A program made the translations under genes and the position numbers. DNA of 11,665 nt from an uncultured Eubacteriales bacterium (GTDB lineage Bacteria; Bacillota; Clostridia; Oscillospirales; Oscillospiraceae): positions 1 to 11,665 of the forward strand of contig USLX01000057.1 in the NCBI GenBank assembly GCA_900555665.1, in the 5' to 3' direction. Positions 1 to 6,858 of the stretch are shown here, piece by piece. The notes below the pieces were generated by a model. That model was not told the DNA's origin. It worked only from the letters and a program-made list of their open reading frames with translations, and ran no database searches. Each line of letters opens with the position of its first letter. Positions within the stretch are counted from its first letter, which is position 1.

Positions 1-334
1 AAGACATTTTTTCGCAGGAATACTGACGTATTTCAAGGAAAAATGACGCGGCGCAGCGTGAAAAGGCCCGCTGTCCGGGTGCGTCGAGCGTTGGAAGAAT
101 ACACCCTAGTCTAAAGGATGTTGATTTGAATTGCAAGCGGTTTTTCCCCGGAGTTGCCTTCCCCGTTCCGCTGTAAGCCTCCAGCCCCGCAACATGCCGC
201 AACCACGCGTTGCTTGTGTCCGGGCGGAATTTATGCTATGCTGTGTCTAGCGTGTATCTGAAAACTGCATGCCGGGGCGTTTGCGCGTCTGGAGAAGCTG
301 TGTCTTTCGTGTCTTCCGCTTTTGGCGGGCCGGA
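1..334. other. Unassigned leader region, no supported gene
   Basis: I cannot support a gene here. On the plus strand one frame is open from the window edge to a TAA at 109-111. It could be the tail of a gene starting outside the window, but I do not recognise its peptide. Another frame is open from about 27 to a TAA at 174-176 but has no good start codon or ribosome binding site. Small structures are visible: GCAAC (199-203) pairs with GTTGC (209-213). GGGGCGTTTGC (274-284) is nearly complementary to GCAAACGCTCC (337-347), which overlaps the -35 side of the next promoter. A weak promoter-like pair, TTGCTT (210-215) and TATGCT (232-237) with a 16-base spacer, is also present. The stretch could be a decayed gene, an upstream gene tail plus untranslated DNA, or an undescribed RNA; the sequence does not decide. 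Confidence 0.4.
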
Positions 335-363
335 TTGCAAACGCTCCGCCGATATGCTATAAT
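335..363 (+). promoter_or_regulatory. Sigma-A type extended -10 promoter for the acyltransferase gene
   Basis: The -35 box is TTGCAA (335-340, four of six consensus bases). A 17-base spacer separates it from a perfect TATAAT (358-363), which is preceded by TGC (355-357), an extended -10 element. The start of transcription should fall near 370, giving an untranslated leader of about 44 bases that carries an AGGAGGG ribosome binding site (404-410). Confidence 0.75.
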
Positions 364-413
364 ATTCTAAATTCTGAGCGATTTTGGCAAATAATTTCAA
401 CCCAGGAGGGGCT

Positions 414-1478
414 ATGAAAGCTGAATGTTCCGGCTCTGCCTACGGCACCGCGCGTGTAGGCGCGGTGGATCTGACGAAGAGCTTTGCAATTCTCTTTGTG
501 CTGCTCATTCATGCCTCGAGCGACGTGCTGCGCTACAGCCCGGTCGGGGGCGCCGGCTGGCTGTGCGGACTTTTTTGGGGGAGCATCTCGCGCGGGGCCG
601 TACCACTGTTTTTGCTTTGCAGCGGCGCGCTGCTGCTGGATCCCGGGCGCGCGCTGAGTATCCGACACATCTGGCGGCGGAACATTTTGCACCTGCTGCT
701 GGCGCTCTTCTTCTGGGCCGGGATCTACAAGTCACTTGGGCTGCTGACCGCAGGAAATGTGGACGGCGGATCGGTGCGTGGGGCGGTTTGGGAGTGGCTG
801 CTCTGGCAGCATGAGGGGCACCTCTATTATCTGCCGGTGATTTTGCTGGTCTACGCCGCGCTGCCGGTCACGCGCGCACTCTGTGCGCGGGCGGATCGGA
901 GCACGCTGCGCTATGCGCTTGCTTTTTGGGCGGTATTTGGCGTGCTGCTGCCCACACTCCAGTCATTTGGAGCACTGAAGAAATTTGGCGGGATTGTTCG
1001 CCAGTGGCCGCTGCCGATGGCCTGGAGCGCAATTGGCTGCAGCGTACTGGGCGAGGCGCTGCGACGGTGGCCCTGCTCCGTGCGGCAGTGTGCAGGGGTT
1101 TTCGTGGCTGGCTTTGCGATCTGCTTTGCGGGAACCTGGGCACTCTCCGTGCGGGCCGGGACGCTGAAAACGCCGCTGCTGGAGGGCTTCTCGCCCGGGC
1201 CGTGCATGATGGCTGCGGGGTTGTTTTCGCTCTGCGTGTGTGGGGAGAAGCGAATTCCGGAACGGTGGATGCGGCGGGCGCGGCAACTCTCAGGCGGCAG
1301 CTTCTGCATCTATCTGGTGCATATCGCGCTGCTGCGGGGGCTGCTTTCTCTGGGGCTGGGGACGGGCCGGTTTCCGGGTGTCACCATTCCGGTGCTGGCC
1401 CTGCTCTGCGGGGCGCTCAGCTGGGCAGTCTATCTGCTGCTCTCGCATCTTCCTTGGGTCCGGCGCTGGCTGATTTAG
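414..1478 (+). CDS. Acyltransferase family 3 (OafA/WecH-like) integral membrane protein
   Basis: This 354-residue, very hydrophobic protein has about ten predicted membrane segments spread over its whole length, the architecture of the acyltransferase-3 family (PF01757). Members move acetyl or other acyl groups from a cytoplasmic donor to surface polysaccharides, peptidoglycan or lipids. Visible family marks are the N-terminal segment with D19, K22 and H33 (LTKSFAILFVLLIH, 20-33), the second-helix motif VPLFLLCSGALLL (63-75), an HLYYLP stretch (136-141) and the C-terminal SFCIYLVHI (296-304). The ATG at 414 is chosen because AGGAGGG lies 3-9 bases before it; a TTG at 384 in the same frame has no such site. 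The gene has its own promoter and may be co-transcribed with the AbiH-like ORF, since no terminator is visible in 1479-1583. The acceptor cannot be told from sequence. WecH-like O-acetyltransferase is the closest description I can offer. Confidence 0.85.
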   Translation: MKAECSGSAYGTARVGAVDLTKSFAILFVLLIHASSDVLRYSPVGGAGWLCGLFWGSISRGAVPLFLLCSGALLLDPGRALSIRHIWRRNILHLLLALFFWAGIYKSLGLLTAGNVDGGSVRGAVWEWLLWQHEGHLYYLPVILLVYAALPVTRALCARADRSTLRYALAFWAVFGVLLPTLQSFGALKKFGGIVRQWPLPMAWSAIGCSVLGEALRRWPCSVRQCAGVFVAGFAICFAGTWALSVRAGTLKTPLLEGFSPGPCMMAAGLFSLCVCGEKRIPERWMRRARQLSGGSFCIYLVHIALLRGLLSLGLGTGRFPGVTIPVLALLCGALSWAVYLLLSHLPWVRRWLI

Positions 1479-1583
1479 CGGCGCTGGGCGAAATTTCCGC
1501 TTTTGCTTGCTTTTTCGCCGGTCGGTTTATATACCGGAAGCGTCGAAACAGCGAACTTTATGGGACGGAGAGGCGGCGGACGG

Positions 1584-1919
1584 ATGAACATTACCTTTTT
1601 GGTTGGAAACGGGTTTGATCTTTCTGCGGGACTGCGGACAGCGTACCGCGATTTCTATGACTGGTACTGCGCGCAGCCAAGCAGGAACCTGGACATCCAG
1701 ATGTTTAAAAACGGCATTCGGGACGATGTGCTGCACGGCGGCGAGACGTGGGCCGATTTTGAGCTGGGACTGGGGCAGTATGCCGCGCACTTTTCCGGGG
1801 AGAAGCTCGAAAAATTTCAGGAATGCTATGTGGATGCGCAGGCGCAGACGCGGGAACTGCAGCCGCAGGGCTGCGCCGGCCGGGGCCGAAACAGGCGGAT
1901 TTGCTTTCGATCGGCCTGA
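1584..1919 (+). CDS. Short AbiH-like protein, probably a truncated remnant
   Basis: The 111-residue product starts like bacteriophage abortive infection AbiH proteins (PF14253). It shows MNITFLVGNGFDL (1-13), then GLRTAYRDFYDWY (16-28), then a WADFELGLGQY stretch (56-66). Known AbiH-family proteins are usually about 250-400 residues, so this is roughly the N-terminal third. From about residue 86 the sequence changes to a composition (QPQGCAGRGRNRR) that does not look like a folded continuation. The stop at 1917-1919 sits directly against a strong terminator. The likely history is an internal deletion or frameshift; a free-standing small domain is the alternative. I chose the ATG at 1584 because GGAGAGG (1567-1573) lies upstream and the family's conserved N-terminus begins there; an earlier in-frame start at 1503 adds residues unlike the family. 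No strong promoter of its own is seen, so read-through from the acyltransferase gene is likely. Confidence 0.6.
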   Translation: MNITFLVGNGFDLSAGLRTAYRDFYDWYCAQPSRNLDIQMFKNGIRDDVLHGGETWADFELGLGQYAAHFSGEKLEKFQECYVDAQAQTRELQPQGCAGRGRNRRICFRSA

Positions 1920-1975
1920 AAACAAAAAATTTGCTCCCGCCGGAATTGGGCCGGCGGGGGCTGGTTTTGGTTTTT
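1918..1975 (+). terminator. Strong intrinsic terminator after the AbiH-like ORF
   Basis: GCTCCCGCCGG (1933-1943) pairs with CCGGCGGGGGC (1951-1961) around a seven-base loop, with one G-T wobble. It is followed by a T-rich tail TGGTTTTGGTTTTT (1962-1975). The bases before the stem are A-rich (1918-1930), so it could work in both directions. It separates the acyltransferase/AbiH unit from the purA promoter. Confidence 0.85.
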
Positions 1976-2016
1976 CAGTATTAGATATAATTATGATGAA
2001 TATGAAAAATAGATGT

Positions 2017-2045
2017 TTTACTAATATTGCAGGCTGTGCTATGAT
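2017..2045 (+). promoter_or_regulatory. Sigma-A type promoter for purA-purB
   Basis: The -35 box is TTTACT (2017-2022), with a 17-base spacer to TATGAT (2040-2045, five of six consensus). TGC before it (2037-2039) makes an extended -10. Transcription should begin near 2052, leaving a leader of about 27 bases. That is too short for a purine riboswitch, and the leader holds only the ribosome binding site AAAGGAG (2064-2070). The DNA upstream (1976-2016) is AT-rich, as expected for an UP-like element. Confidence 0.75.
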
Positions 2046-2078
2046 AGGTGCAGAATGAAATGAAAAGGAGCTTTTTTT

Positions 2079-3353
2079 ATGAGCAACTGTGCAATTGTAG
2101 GCATTAACTGGGGCGATGAGGGCAAGGGCCGGATGGTCGATCTCATTGCGAAGGAATATGACATTGTCTGCCGGTATCAGGGCGGCAACAACGCAGGCCA
2201 CACCGTTGTCAACGAATATGGCAAGTTTGCGCTGCATCTGATTCCGTCCGGCATCTTCCTGAAGGGCGTTGTCAACGTGCTGGGCAACGGCGTTGTCATC
2301 GACCTCGAGCATCTGTGGGGCGAAATGAAGAGCCTGATGGACGCGGGGATTGAGATTACGCCGGAAAACTTCAAGATTTCTGACCGTGCAACCATCGTCT
2401 TCCCCTATCACCGGGCGCTGGACGGTCTGGAAGAGGCCCGTCTGAAGGACAAGAAGTACGGCTCCACGCTGCGCGGCATCGCGCCGGTCTACTCCGACAA
2501 GTATCAGAAGAAGACCATCATGATGGGCGAGCTGCTGTATCCGGAATACCTCAAGAAGCGCCTTTCCGGCATCCTTGAGTGGAAAAACCTGACGATTCAG
2601 AACGTCTACGGTGCAGAACCCTACAAGCTGGACGACATGCTGGCCTGGTGTGACGAGTTTGGCTCGAAGCTGGCACCTTATATCTGCAACACGAGCAAAT
2701 TTCTGTATGACGCCGAAAAGGCGGGCAAGAACATCATGTTCGAGGCCCAGCTCGGCGCGCTGCGTGACATTGATTTCGGCATTTTCCCGTATACGTCCTC
2801 TTCCAGCTCCAACGCCGGATATGCCTGCGTGGGCGCCGGGATTCCGGGCAGCCATGTCGACCGGACGGTGGGCATCGTGAAGGCGTACTCCACCTGCGTC
2901 GGGGAAGGCCCGTTCACGGCAGAATGGTTTGGCGAAGAGGCAGAGGCGCTCCGTCAGGCGGGTGCGGAATACGGTGCGGCAACGGGCCGGCCCCGCCGCG
3001 TGGGGCCGATCGATCTGGTCGCGACGCGCTATGGCGTGCGCATCCAGGGTGCGACCGAGGTTGCACTGACGAAGCTCGACGTGCTCTCCTATATGAAGGA
3101 AATCCCCATCTGCGTGCAGTATGAGATCAATGGCCAGAAGACCGATGAGTTCCCGTTCACGGCCGTCATCGACGAGGCCAAGCCCGTGTTTACCTCGATG
3201 CCCGGCTGGGGCTGCGACATCTCCGGCGTGCGCCGCTGGGAGGATCTGCCTGTGGAGGCACGCAACTATGTGGAATATATCGAAAAGGCCATCGGCTGCC
3301 ACATCAGCTATGTCTCCGTCGGCGCGGCGCGCGACGAGTATCTGACGCGCTGA
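2079..3353 (+). CDS. purA: Adenylosuccinate synthetase
   Basis: PurA joins IMP and aspartate using GTP to make adenylosuccinate, the first committed step from IMP to AMP, in the cytoplasm. The 424-residue length is normal for the family. Visible motifs are the GTP/IMP-binding NWGDEGKG (10-17) with catalytic D13, NNAGHT (37-42) with catalytic H41, RPRRVG (304-309), the guanine-recognising TKLD (331-334) and the C-terminal VSVG (412-415). The last is followed by AARDEY where I would expect a P-x-R-D-type ending, a mild variation seen in clostridial forms. The ATG at 2079 has AAAGGAG eight bases upstream. The gene has a dedicated promoter, and purB begins ten bases after its stop codon, so the two are almost certainly one operon. 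No truncation or missing catalytic residue is seen. Confidence 0.97.
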   Translation: MSNCAIVGINWGDEGKGRMVDLIAKEYDIVCRYQGGNNAGHTVVNEYGKFALHLIPSGIFLKGVVNVLGNGVVIDLEHLWGEMKSLMDAGIEITPENFKISDRATIVFPYHRALDGLEEARLKDKKYGSTLRGIAPVYSDKYQKKTIMMGELLYPEYLKKRLSGILEWKNLTIQNVYGAEPYKLDDMLAWCDEFGSKLAPYICNTSKFLYDAEKAGKNIMFEAQLGALRDIDFGIFPYTSSSSSNAGYACVGAGIPGSHVDRTVGIVKAYSTCVGEGPFTAEWFGEEAEALRQAGAEYGAATGRPRRVGPIDLVATRYGVRIQGATEVALTKLDVLSYMKEIPICVQYEINGQKTDEFPFTAVIDEAKPVFTSMPGWGCDISGVRRWEDLPVEARNYVEYIEKAIGCHISYVSVGAARDEYLTR

Positions 3354-3363
3354 GGTGTCCGGA

Positions 3364-4779
3364 ATGAAGCCTAGCTATGAAAGCCCGCTGGCGTCGCGCT
3401 ACGCCTCGGCGTATATGCTGCATCTGTTTTCGCCGGACATGCGGTTTGAAACATGGCGGCGGCTGTGGTTGTCGCTGGCGAAGGCGCAGCACGCGCTGGG
3501 GCTGCCGGTTACGCAGGAACAGGTGGACGAGCTCGCCGCGCACGTCTCCCCCATCGACTACGACCTCGTTGCGGCGAAGGAAAAGGAGCTGCGGCATGAT
3601 GTGATGGCGCACATCTACGCCTTCGGCGCGGCGGCTCCCGGCGCGAAGGGCATCATCCATCTCGGTGCGACGAGCTGCTATGTGACGGACAATGCCGATC
3701 TGGTTCTCTACCGGGATGCGCTTGTCTATCTGCGCGGGCAGCTGGAGCAGGTTTTGCTGCAGCTGGCGGACTTTGCGGATCGCTATGCCGCGATGCCCTG
3801 CCTGGGGTATACGCATTTCCAGCCCGCGCAGCTTGTCACCGTAGGCAAGCGCGCGACGCTCTGGGCACAGGATCTGATGCTGGATCTTGAGGAGCTGAAT
3901 GACGTGATTGCGGCCATTCGCTTCCTCGGCTGCCGCGGCACGACCGGCACGGAGGCCAGCTTTATGGAGCTCTATCACGGCGAGACGGCAAAAATCGACG
4001 CGATGAACCGGATGATCGCTGCGGACTTTGGCTTTGACCGGCTCTATGATGTCTGCGGGCAAACCTATCCGCGCAAGCTGGACAGCCGGATTTTGAACGT
4101 TCTTTCTTCCATCGCGCAGAGCTGCTATCGGTTTGCGAACGACATCCGGCTACTGCAGCACGACCGGCAGCTCGAAGAGCCGTTTGAGAGCACGCAGGTC
4201 GGCTCGTCCGCGATGGCCTACAAGCGCAACCCGATGCGCTGTGAGCGGATCTGCTCGCTGGCGCGCTATGTGATGGCAGATGCGATGAATGCGCCGATGA
4301 CGGCGTCGACGCAATGGCTCGAGCGGACGCTGGACGATTCGGCCAACCGCCGCATTTCGCTGCCGGAGGGCTTCCTTGCCGTGGATGGAATTTTGCGGCT
4401 GATGCAGAACGTGACGGCGGGTCTGCGTGTGAATGAGAAGATCGTGGCGAAGTTTGTTGCGGACTACCTGCCGTTTATTGCGACGGAAAATCTGCTGATG
4501 GCTGCCGTGGAACGCGGCGGCGACCGACAGCAAGTGCATGAGATCATCCGCCGCGCGTCTATGCGTGCGACCGAGGCGATGAAGGCCGGCGAGCCGTGGG
4601 ATCTGATCGCGGAGCTGGCCGCAGAGCCGGCCTTTGGGCTGAGCGAGGCGGAGATCCGCGCGGAGATGAAGCCGGAAGCTTACATTGGGCGCTGCCCGGA
4701 GCAGGTCGCGGCCTTCACCGCGAAATGCTGCACGCTCTGCAAGGATGCCGCACAGGGCCGGGCGGAGATCACACTTTAA
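3364..4779 (+). CDS. purB: Adenylosuccinate lyase
   Basis: PurB splits adenylosuccinate into AMP and fumarate, the step after PurA, and also splits SAICAR to AICAR in de novo purine synthesis. The 471-residue protein belongs to the fumarase/aspartase superfamily. It carries RHDVMAH (77-83), THFQPAQ (150-156) with the catalytic histidine, TGTEASF (194-200) and the superfamily signature GSSAMAYKRNP (280-290) with the catalytic serine loop. The length and sequence style match the roughly 475-residue type common in Clostridia. I prefer the ATG at 3364 over the in-frame GTG at 3355: GAGG at 3352-3355, overlapping the purA stop, is then eight bases away. The GTG form would add three residues. Close placement after purA suggests translational coupling and a fixed ratio of the two enzymes. 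Confidence 0.96.
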   Translation: MKPSYESPLASRYASAYMLHLFSPDMRFETWRRLWLSLAKAQHALGLPVTQEQVDELAAHVSPIDYDLVAAKEKELRHDVMAHIYAFGAAAPGAKGIIHLGATSCYVTDNADLVLYRDALVYLRGQLEQVLLQLADFADRYAAMPCLGYTHFQPAQLVTVGKRATLWAQDLMLDLEELNDVIAAIRFLGCRGTTGTEASFMELYHGETAKIDAMNRMIAADFGFDRLYDVCGQTYPRKLDSRILNVLSSIAQSCYRFANDIRLLQHDRQLEEPFESTQVGSSAMAYKRNPMRCERICSLARYVMADAMNAPMTASTQWLERTLDDSANRRISLPEGFLAVDGILRLMQNVTAGLRVNEKIVAKFVADYLPFIATENLLMAAVERGGDRQQVHEIIRRASMRATEAMKAGEPWDLIAELAAEPAFGLSEAEIRAEMKPEAYIGRCPEQVAAFTAKCCTLCKDAAQGRAEITL

Positions 4780-4812
4780 ATTGTTTCCTTTCCATCTTTC
4801 TACCTTCATTGT

Positions 4813-4850
4813 GGAACCCGCGCGGCAGAACACTGCCGCGCGGGTTTCCA
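4813..4850 (+). terminator. GC-rich hairpin terminator after purB
   Basis: AACCCGCGCGGCAG (4815-4828) is perfectly complementary to CTGCCGCGCGGGTT (4833-4846) around the loop AACA. GGA (4813-4815) and TTCC can extend the stem if one T bulges. The T-run after the stem is short (TTTCC), so release may be less complete than at the other terminators here, but the 14-base-pair stem is very stable. It lies 35 bases after the purB stop. Confidence 0.75.
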
Positions 4851-4864
4851 TATTCCTGCCGCTG

Positions 4865-4960
4865 CGCTGGGATTCTTCCCCAGTCGCCTTCGGCGACAGC
4901 CCCCTCTTGGCGGAGAGAGCCATCGGGCGGACAGCGTCGTCCGTCCTACTTTTGTGAGCG
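4865..4960. repeat. Palindromic intergenic repeat-like element
   Basis: This stretch between the two terminators contains GTCGCC-TTC-GGCGAC (4883-4897) and CGGAC-AGCGTC-GTCCG (4928-4943), joined by a segment rich in C then GAGAG. Its layout resembles dispersed non-coding repeats I recall from intergenic spaces of Oscillospiraceae genomes, with a tight TTC-loop hairpin flanked by CCCCTC. They are often mis-annotated as small proteins. Only one copy is in this window, so the repeat status rests on recognition rather than on a second copy. Confidence 0.45.
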
Positions 4961-4970
4961 AAGTGCAGTG

Positions 4971-5022
4971 GAAAACAAAAAACCAGGCCCTGCCCGGGTG
5001 GGCGGGGCCTGGTCATTATTTT
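4971..5022 (-). terminator. Bidirectional terminator between purB and the glycoside hydrolase gene
   Basis: CCAGGCCCTGCCC (4983-4995) pairs with GGGCGGGGCCTGG (5000-5012) around GGGT, with one wobble pair. On the minus strand the stem follows the stop codon of the hydrolase gene at once, and is followed by a U-tract formed by the complement of the A-run at 4973-4982. On the plus strand a weaker tail (TCATTATTTT) follows, giving a second stop for purB transcripts. Confidence 0.85.
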
Positions 5023-6800
5023 GTCAGGGCGTCGTAGGCGGGTTTGAGATCCTGCATTTTTTGCAGGCTGCACATGGCATTCCATGCCATGAAGCCGCCT
5101 GTCAGGCCGGCGTCCTCGAGCGCCTGGATCTCTGCGCCGATCTCCTCCGCGCCGTAGGTATTATACGGCGGACGGATGGCGTCGTAGGCCTGAATCCAGG
5201 TACGGACGATAGCCGGGGTGGGCGTCTCCGCCTGCCGCGCGGCGGCCTTGACGGACCAATCGTAAATCGTATCATACGGATGCTCCCAGGGGCGATAGGT
5301 TCCGTCCTGGCTGAAATGATCTGGATAGGGCATGCCGCTGATGACGTCGACCACATTGCTGATGGCCGCCCAATACTGCCCGTAGGCCGTGACATAGGTC
5401 TCCACGGACTCACCGAAGACGTCTGCGCCGACATAGACGCCGAGATCATGCAGCTCATCGGTTGCGTACATCAAAAAGCGTTGGATGGCCTGCGCCTTGG
5501 TCTCGTTGTTTTCATTGTGATAGTCGATCGTGCCGGCCTTTTCATAGTCGTATGTCCCATCCGGGAAGCGGACATAGTCAAACTGGATCTCCTGGAAGCC
5601 CATGGTTTCGACGGCGTCCTTTGCCAGGGCAACCTTATATTCCCAGGCATAGCGACAGAAGGCGCTCGGCCAATAGCTGCCTGTGGCCTTGAGGTAGAGC
5701 GGATCGCCATTGTTGTCCGCGATGGCGTACTCGGGGTGATCGGTCACAAAGAACGAGTCGTTGAAGGCGGTGAGGCGGCCGATGGCATAGAAGCCCGCGT
5801 CTTTGATCTTCTGGATACAGGTGCGATACTCTTCGATGGTATTGTTTGCGTACTGATAGGCCGTTGGGGAATACTCCTGATAGACCGGCGAGGGATAGCC
5901 GACGGAGGTGCCGTCGATGATGTTGACGACAAAGGCGTTGATATTGGTCGATTTGGCGTATTCGATATATGCGTCGATATTGCCGAGCACCTCGGGATCG
6001 CAGGTCAGGTAGAGCGCATAGCAGGGGTTTGGCATGACGTTGTCTTCAAAATCCGCCTTCTCGCGCGGATAGTAGTCGAGCGATCCGCCGTCTCCGCCGC
6101 CCCAGCGGTCCTGCCGGCCCATATGGACGGAATAGGAGCCGAAGCGGTCATAGATCTGCGTGGCAAGCTCCGGCGTGGCCGCGGTATATTCGCCGCTGAT
6201 ATAGCCGGTGGATTCGCCGTCTGTGACATGGTAGAGGTGGACAACGCCGTTTGAAATGGAGTCGAAGCCGAGCACCTGAAGCTCTGTCCCCTGCTCCACC
6301 AGGCCGCCCAGCTCAAAGCCGTCCGCCGACAGGCGGAGGTTTTGCGGGGTACGGACATAGATGGTCTTCTCCAGCACGACCGATTGCGGATCGTCTGTGA
6401 AGGCCTCGGAATCGACGTAGCCGTATTGCAGATCCTCAAAATAGGTCAGGCAATAGCTGCGGCCATTCTTTTGGATGGTCTTTTCGGCGAGATATGTCAC
6501 CTCGGAGCCGCGGGCCACCGCGCCGGTCTCCTGAAAGTCGGCGTCGTAGCAGGCAACTGTCGGCGTTTCGGCACGGATATAGGCCGTCTGATAGCGGCTT
6601 CCGCTCGACGCGGCGGCCTCCTCCGCGCGCTCCGGCGCACCGGTGATGACGCAGATGAAGAGCACGATGGCAACCAGGATCAGCACGAGCAGCAGCACGA
6701 GCCAGGTATTCTGGCGCAGGAAACGCAGCAGCGCCTGCCGGCGCGCATCGGCCTTTGGATTCTGTTTTCGTGCCGAAGCATGGGTCCGGCGGTTTTTCAT
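5016..6800 (-). CDS. Membrane-anchored putative glycoside hydrolase (DUF4015 family)
   Basis: The 594-residue protein has a basic N-terminus (about 1-30) and one membrane segment (33-53). No cleavage site is evident, so it should be anchored with the rest outside the cell. Two stretches with the spacing of SH3-like beta domains follow (about 75-135 and 143-206). The C-terminal two thirds (about 262-592) match the DUF4015 putative glycosyl hydrolase family (PF13200), a TIM-barrel related to GH13-like folds. Visible marks are NAFVVNIID (288-296), IGRLTAF (340-346), EIQFDYVRFPDG (404-415), YVGADVFG (456-463) and ISGMPYPDHF (487-496). The substrate is not known; D408 in FDYVRFP is a plausible active-site acid by position. 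SH3-type domains often bind cell wall, so a wall or extracellular glycan role is an inference. The ATG at 6800 has AGGGA six bases upstream on the minus strand. The gene stands alone with its own promoter and terminator. Confidence 0.85.
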   Translation of the reverse strand: MKNRRTHASARKQNPKADARRQALLRFLRQNTWLVLLLVLILVAIVLFICVITGAPERAEEAAASSGSRYQTAYIRAETPTVACYDADFQETGAVARGSEVTYLAEKTIQKNGRSYCLTYFEDLQYGYVDSEAFTDDPQSVVLEKTIYVRTPQNLRLSADGFELGGLVEQGTELQVLGFDSISNGVVHLYHVTDGESTGYISGEYTAATPELATQIYDRFGSYSVHMGRQDRWGGGDGGSLDYYPREKADFEDNVMPNPCYALYLTCDPEVLGNIDAYIEYAKSTNINAFVVNIIDGTSVGYPSPVYQEYSPTAYQYANNTIEEYRTCIQKIKDAGFYAIGRLTAFNDSFFVTDHPEYAIADNNGDPLYLKATGSYWPSAFCRYAWEYKVALAKDAVETMGFQEIQFDYVRFPDGTYDYEKAGTIDYHNENNETKAQAIQRFLMYATDELHDLGVYVGADVFGESVETYVTAYGQYWAAISNVVDVISGMPYPDHFSQDGTYRPWEHPYDTIYDWSVKAAARQAETPTPAIVRTWIQAYDAIRPPYNTYGAEEIGAEIQALEDAGLTGGFMAWNAMCSLQKMQDLKPAYDALTK

Positions 6801-6829
6801 GGCAATTCCCTACTTTCTGTCTATCTTGT

Positions 6830-6858
6830 ATTATACATCAACTTTTCGGGAATTTCCA
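6830..6858 (-). promoter_or_regulatory. Sigma-A type promoter for the DUF4015 gene
   Basis: Read on the minus strand, TGGAAA (6858-6853, four of six consensus bases) is followed by a 17-base spacer and a perfect TATAAT (6835-6830). The expected transcription start is near 6823, leaving a leader of about 22 bases before the ATG at 6800. Confidence 0.7.

Noticed and set aside
384..413. TTG start giving a ten-residue extension of the acyltransferase
   Set aside because: The AGGAGGG at 404-410 would then be inside the coding sequence, and it is perfectly placed for the ATG at 414.
1503..1533. Separate promoter for the AbiH-like ORF (TTGCTT with TATATA)
   Set aside because: The box spacings available are 15 or 19 bases and the -10 box is poor, so I did not list it as a feature.
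926..1618. Plus-strand open frame overlapping the acyltransferase gene in another frame
   Set aside because: There is no ribosome binding site, and the frame overlaps a full-length membrane protein that has a good start site. Alanine- and arginine-rich composition marks it as a shadow.
2046..2078. Purine riboswitch ahead of purA
   Set aside because: The leader from the predicted start to the ATG is about 27 bases and has no aptamer-like stems.
1527..3302. Long minus-strand open frame (591 codons) opposite purA
   Set aside because: It lies antisense to a purA with all catalytic motifs and crosses a terminator and a promoter. Its product looks like no protein family and is explained by GC-rich codon use on the other strand.
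4596..6254. Long plus-strand open frame (552 codons) across the purB end, two terminators and the hydrolase gene
   Set aside because: It runs through two strong hairpins and is antisense to the DUF4015 protein. The product is low-complexity and not family-like.
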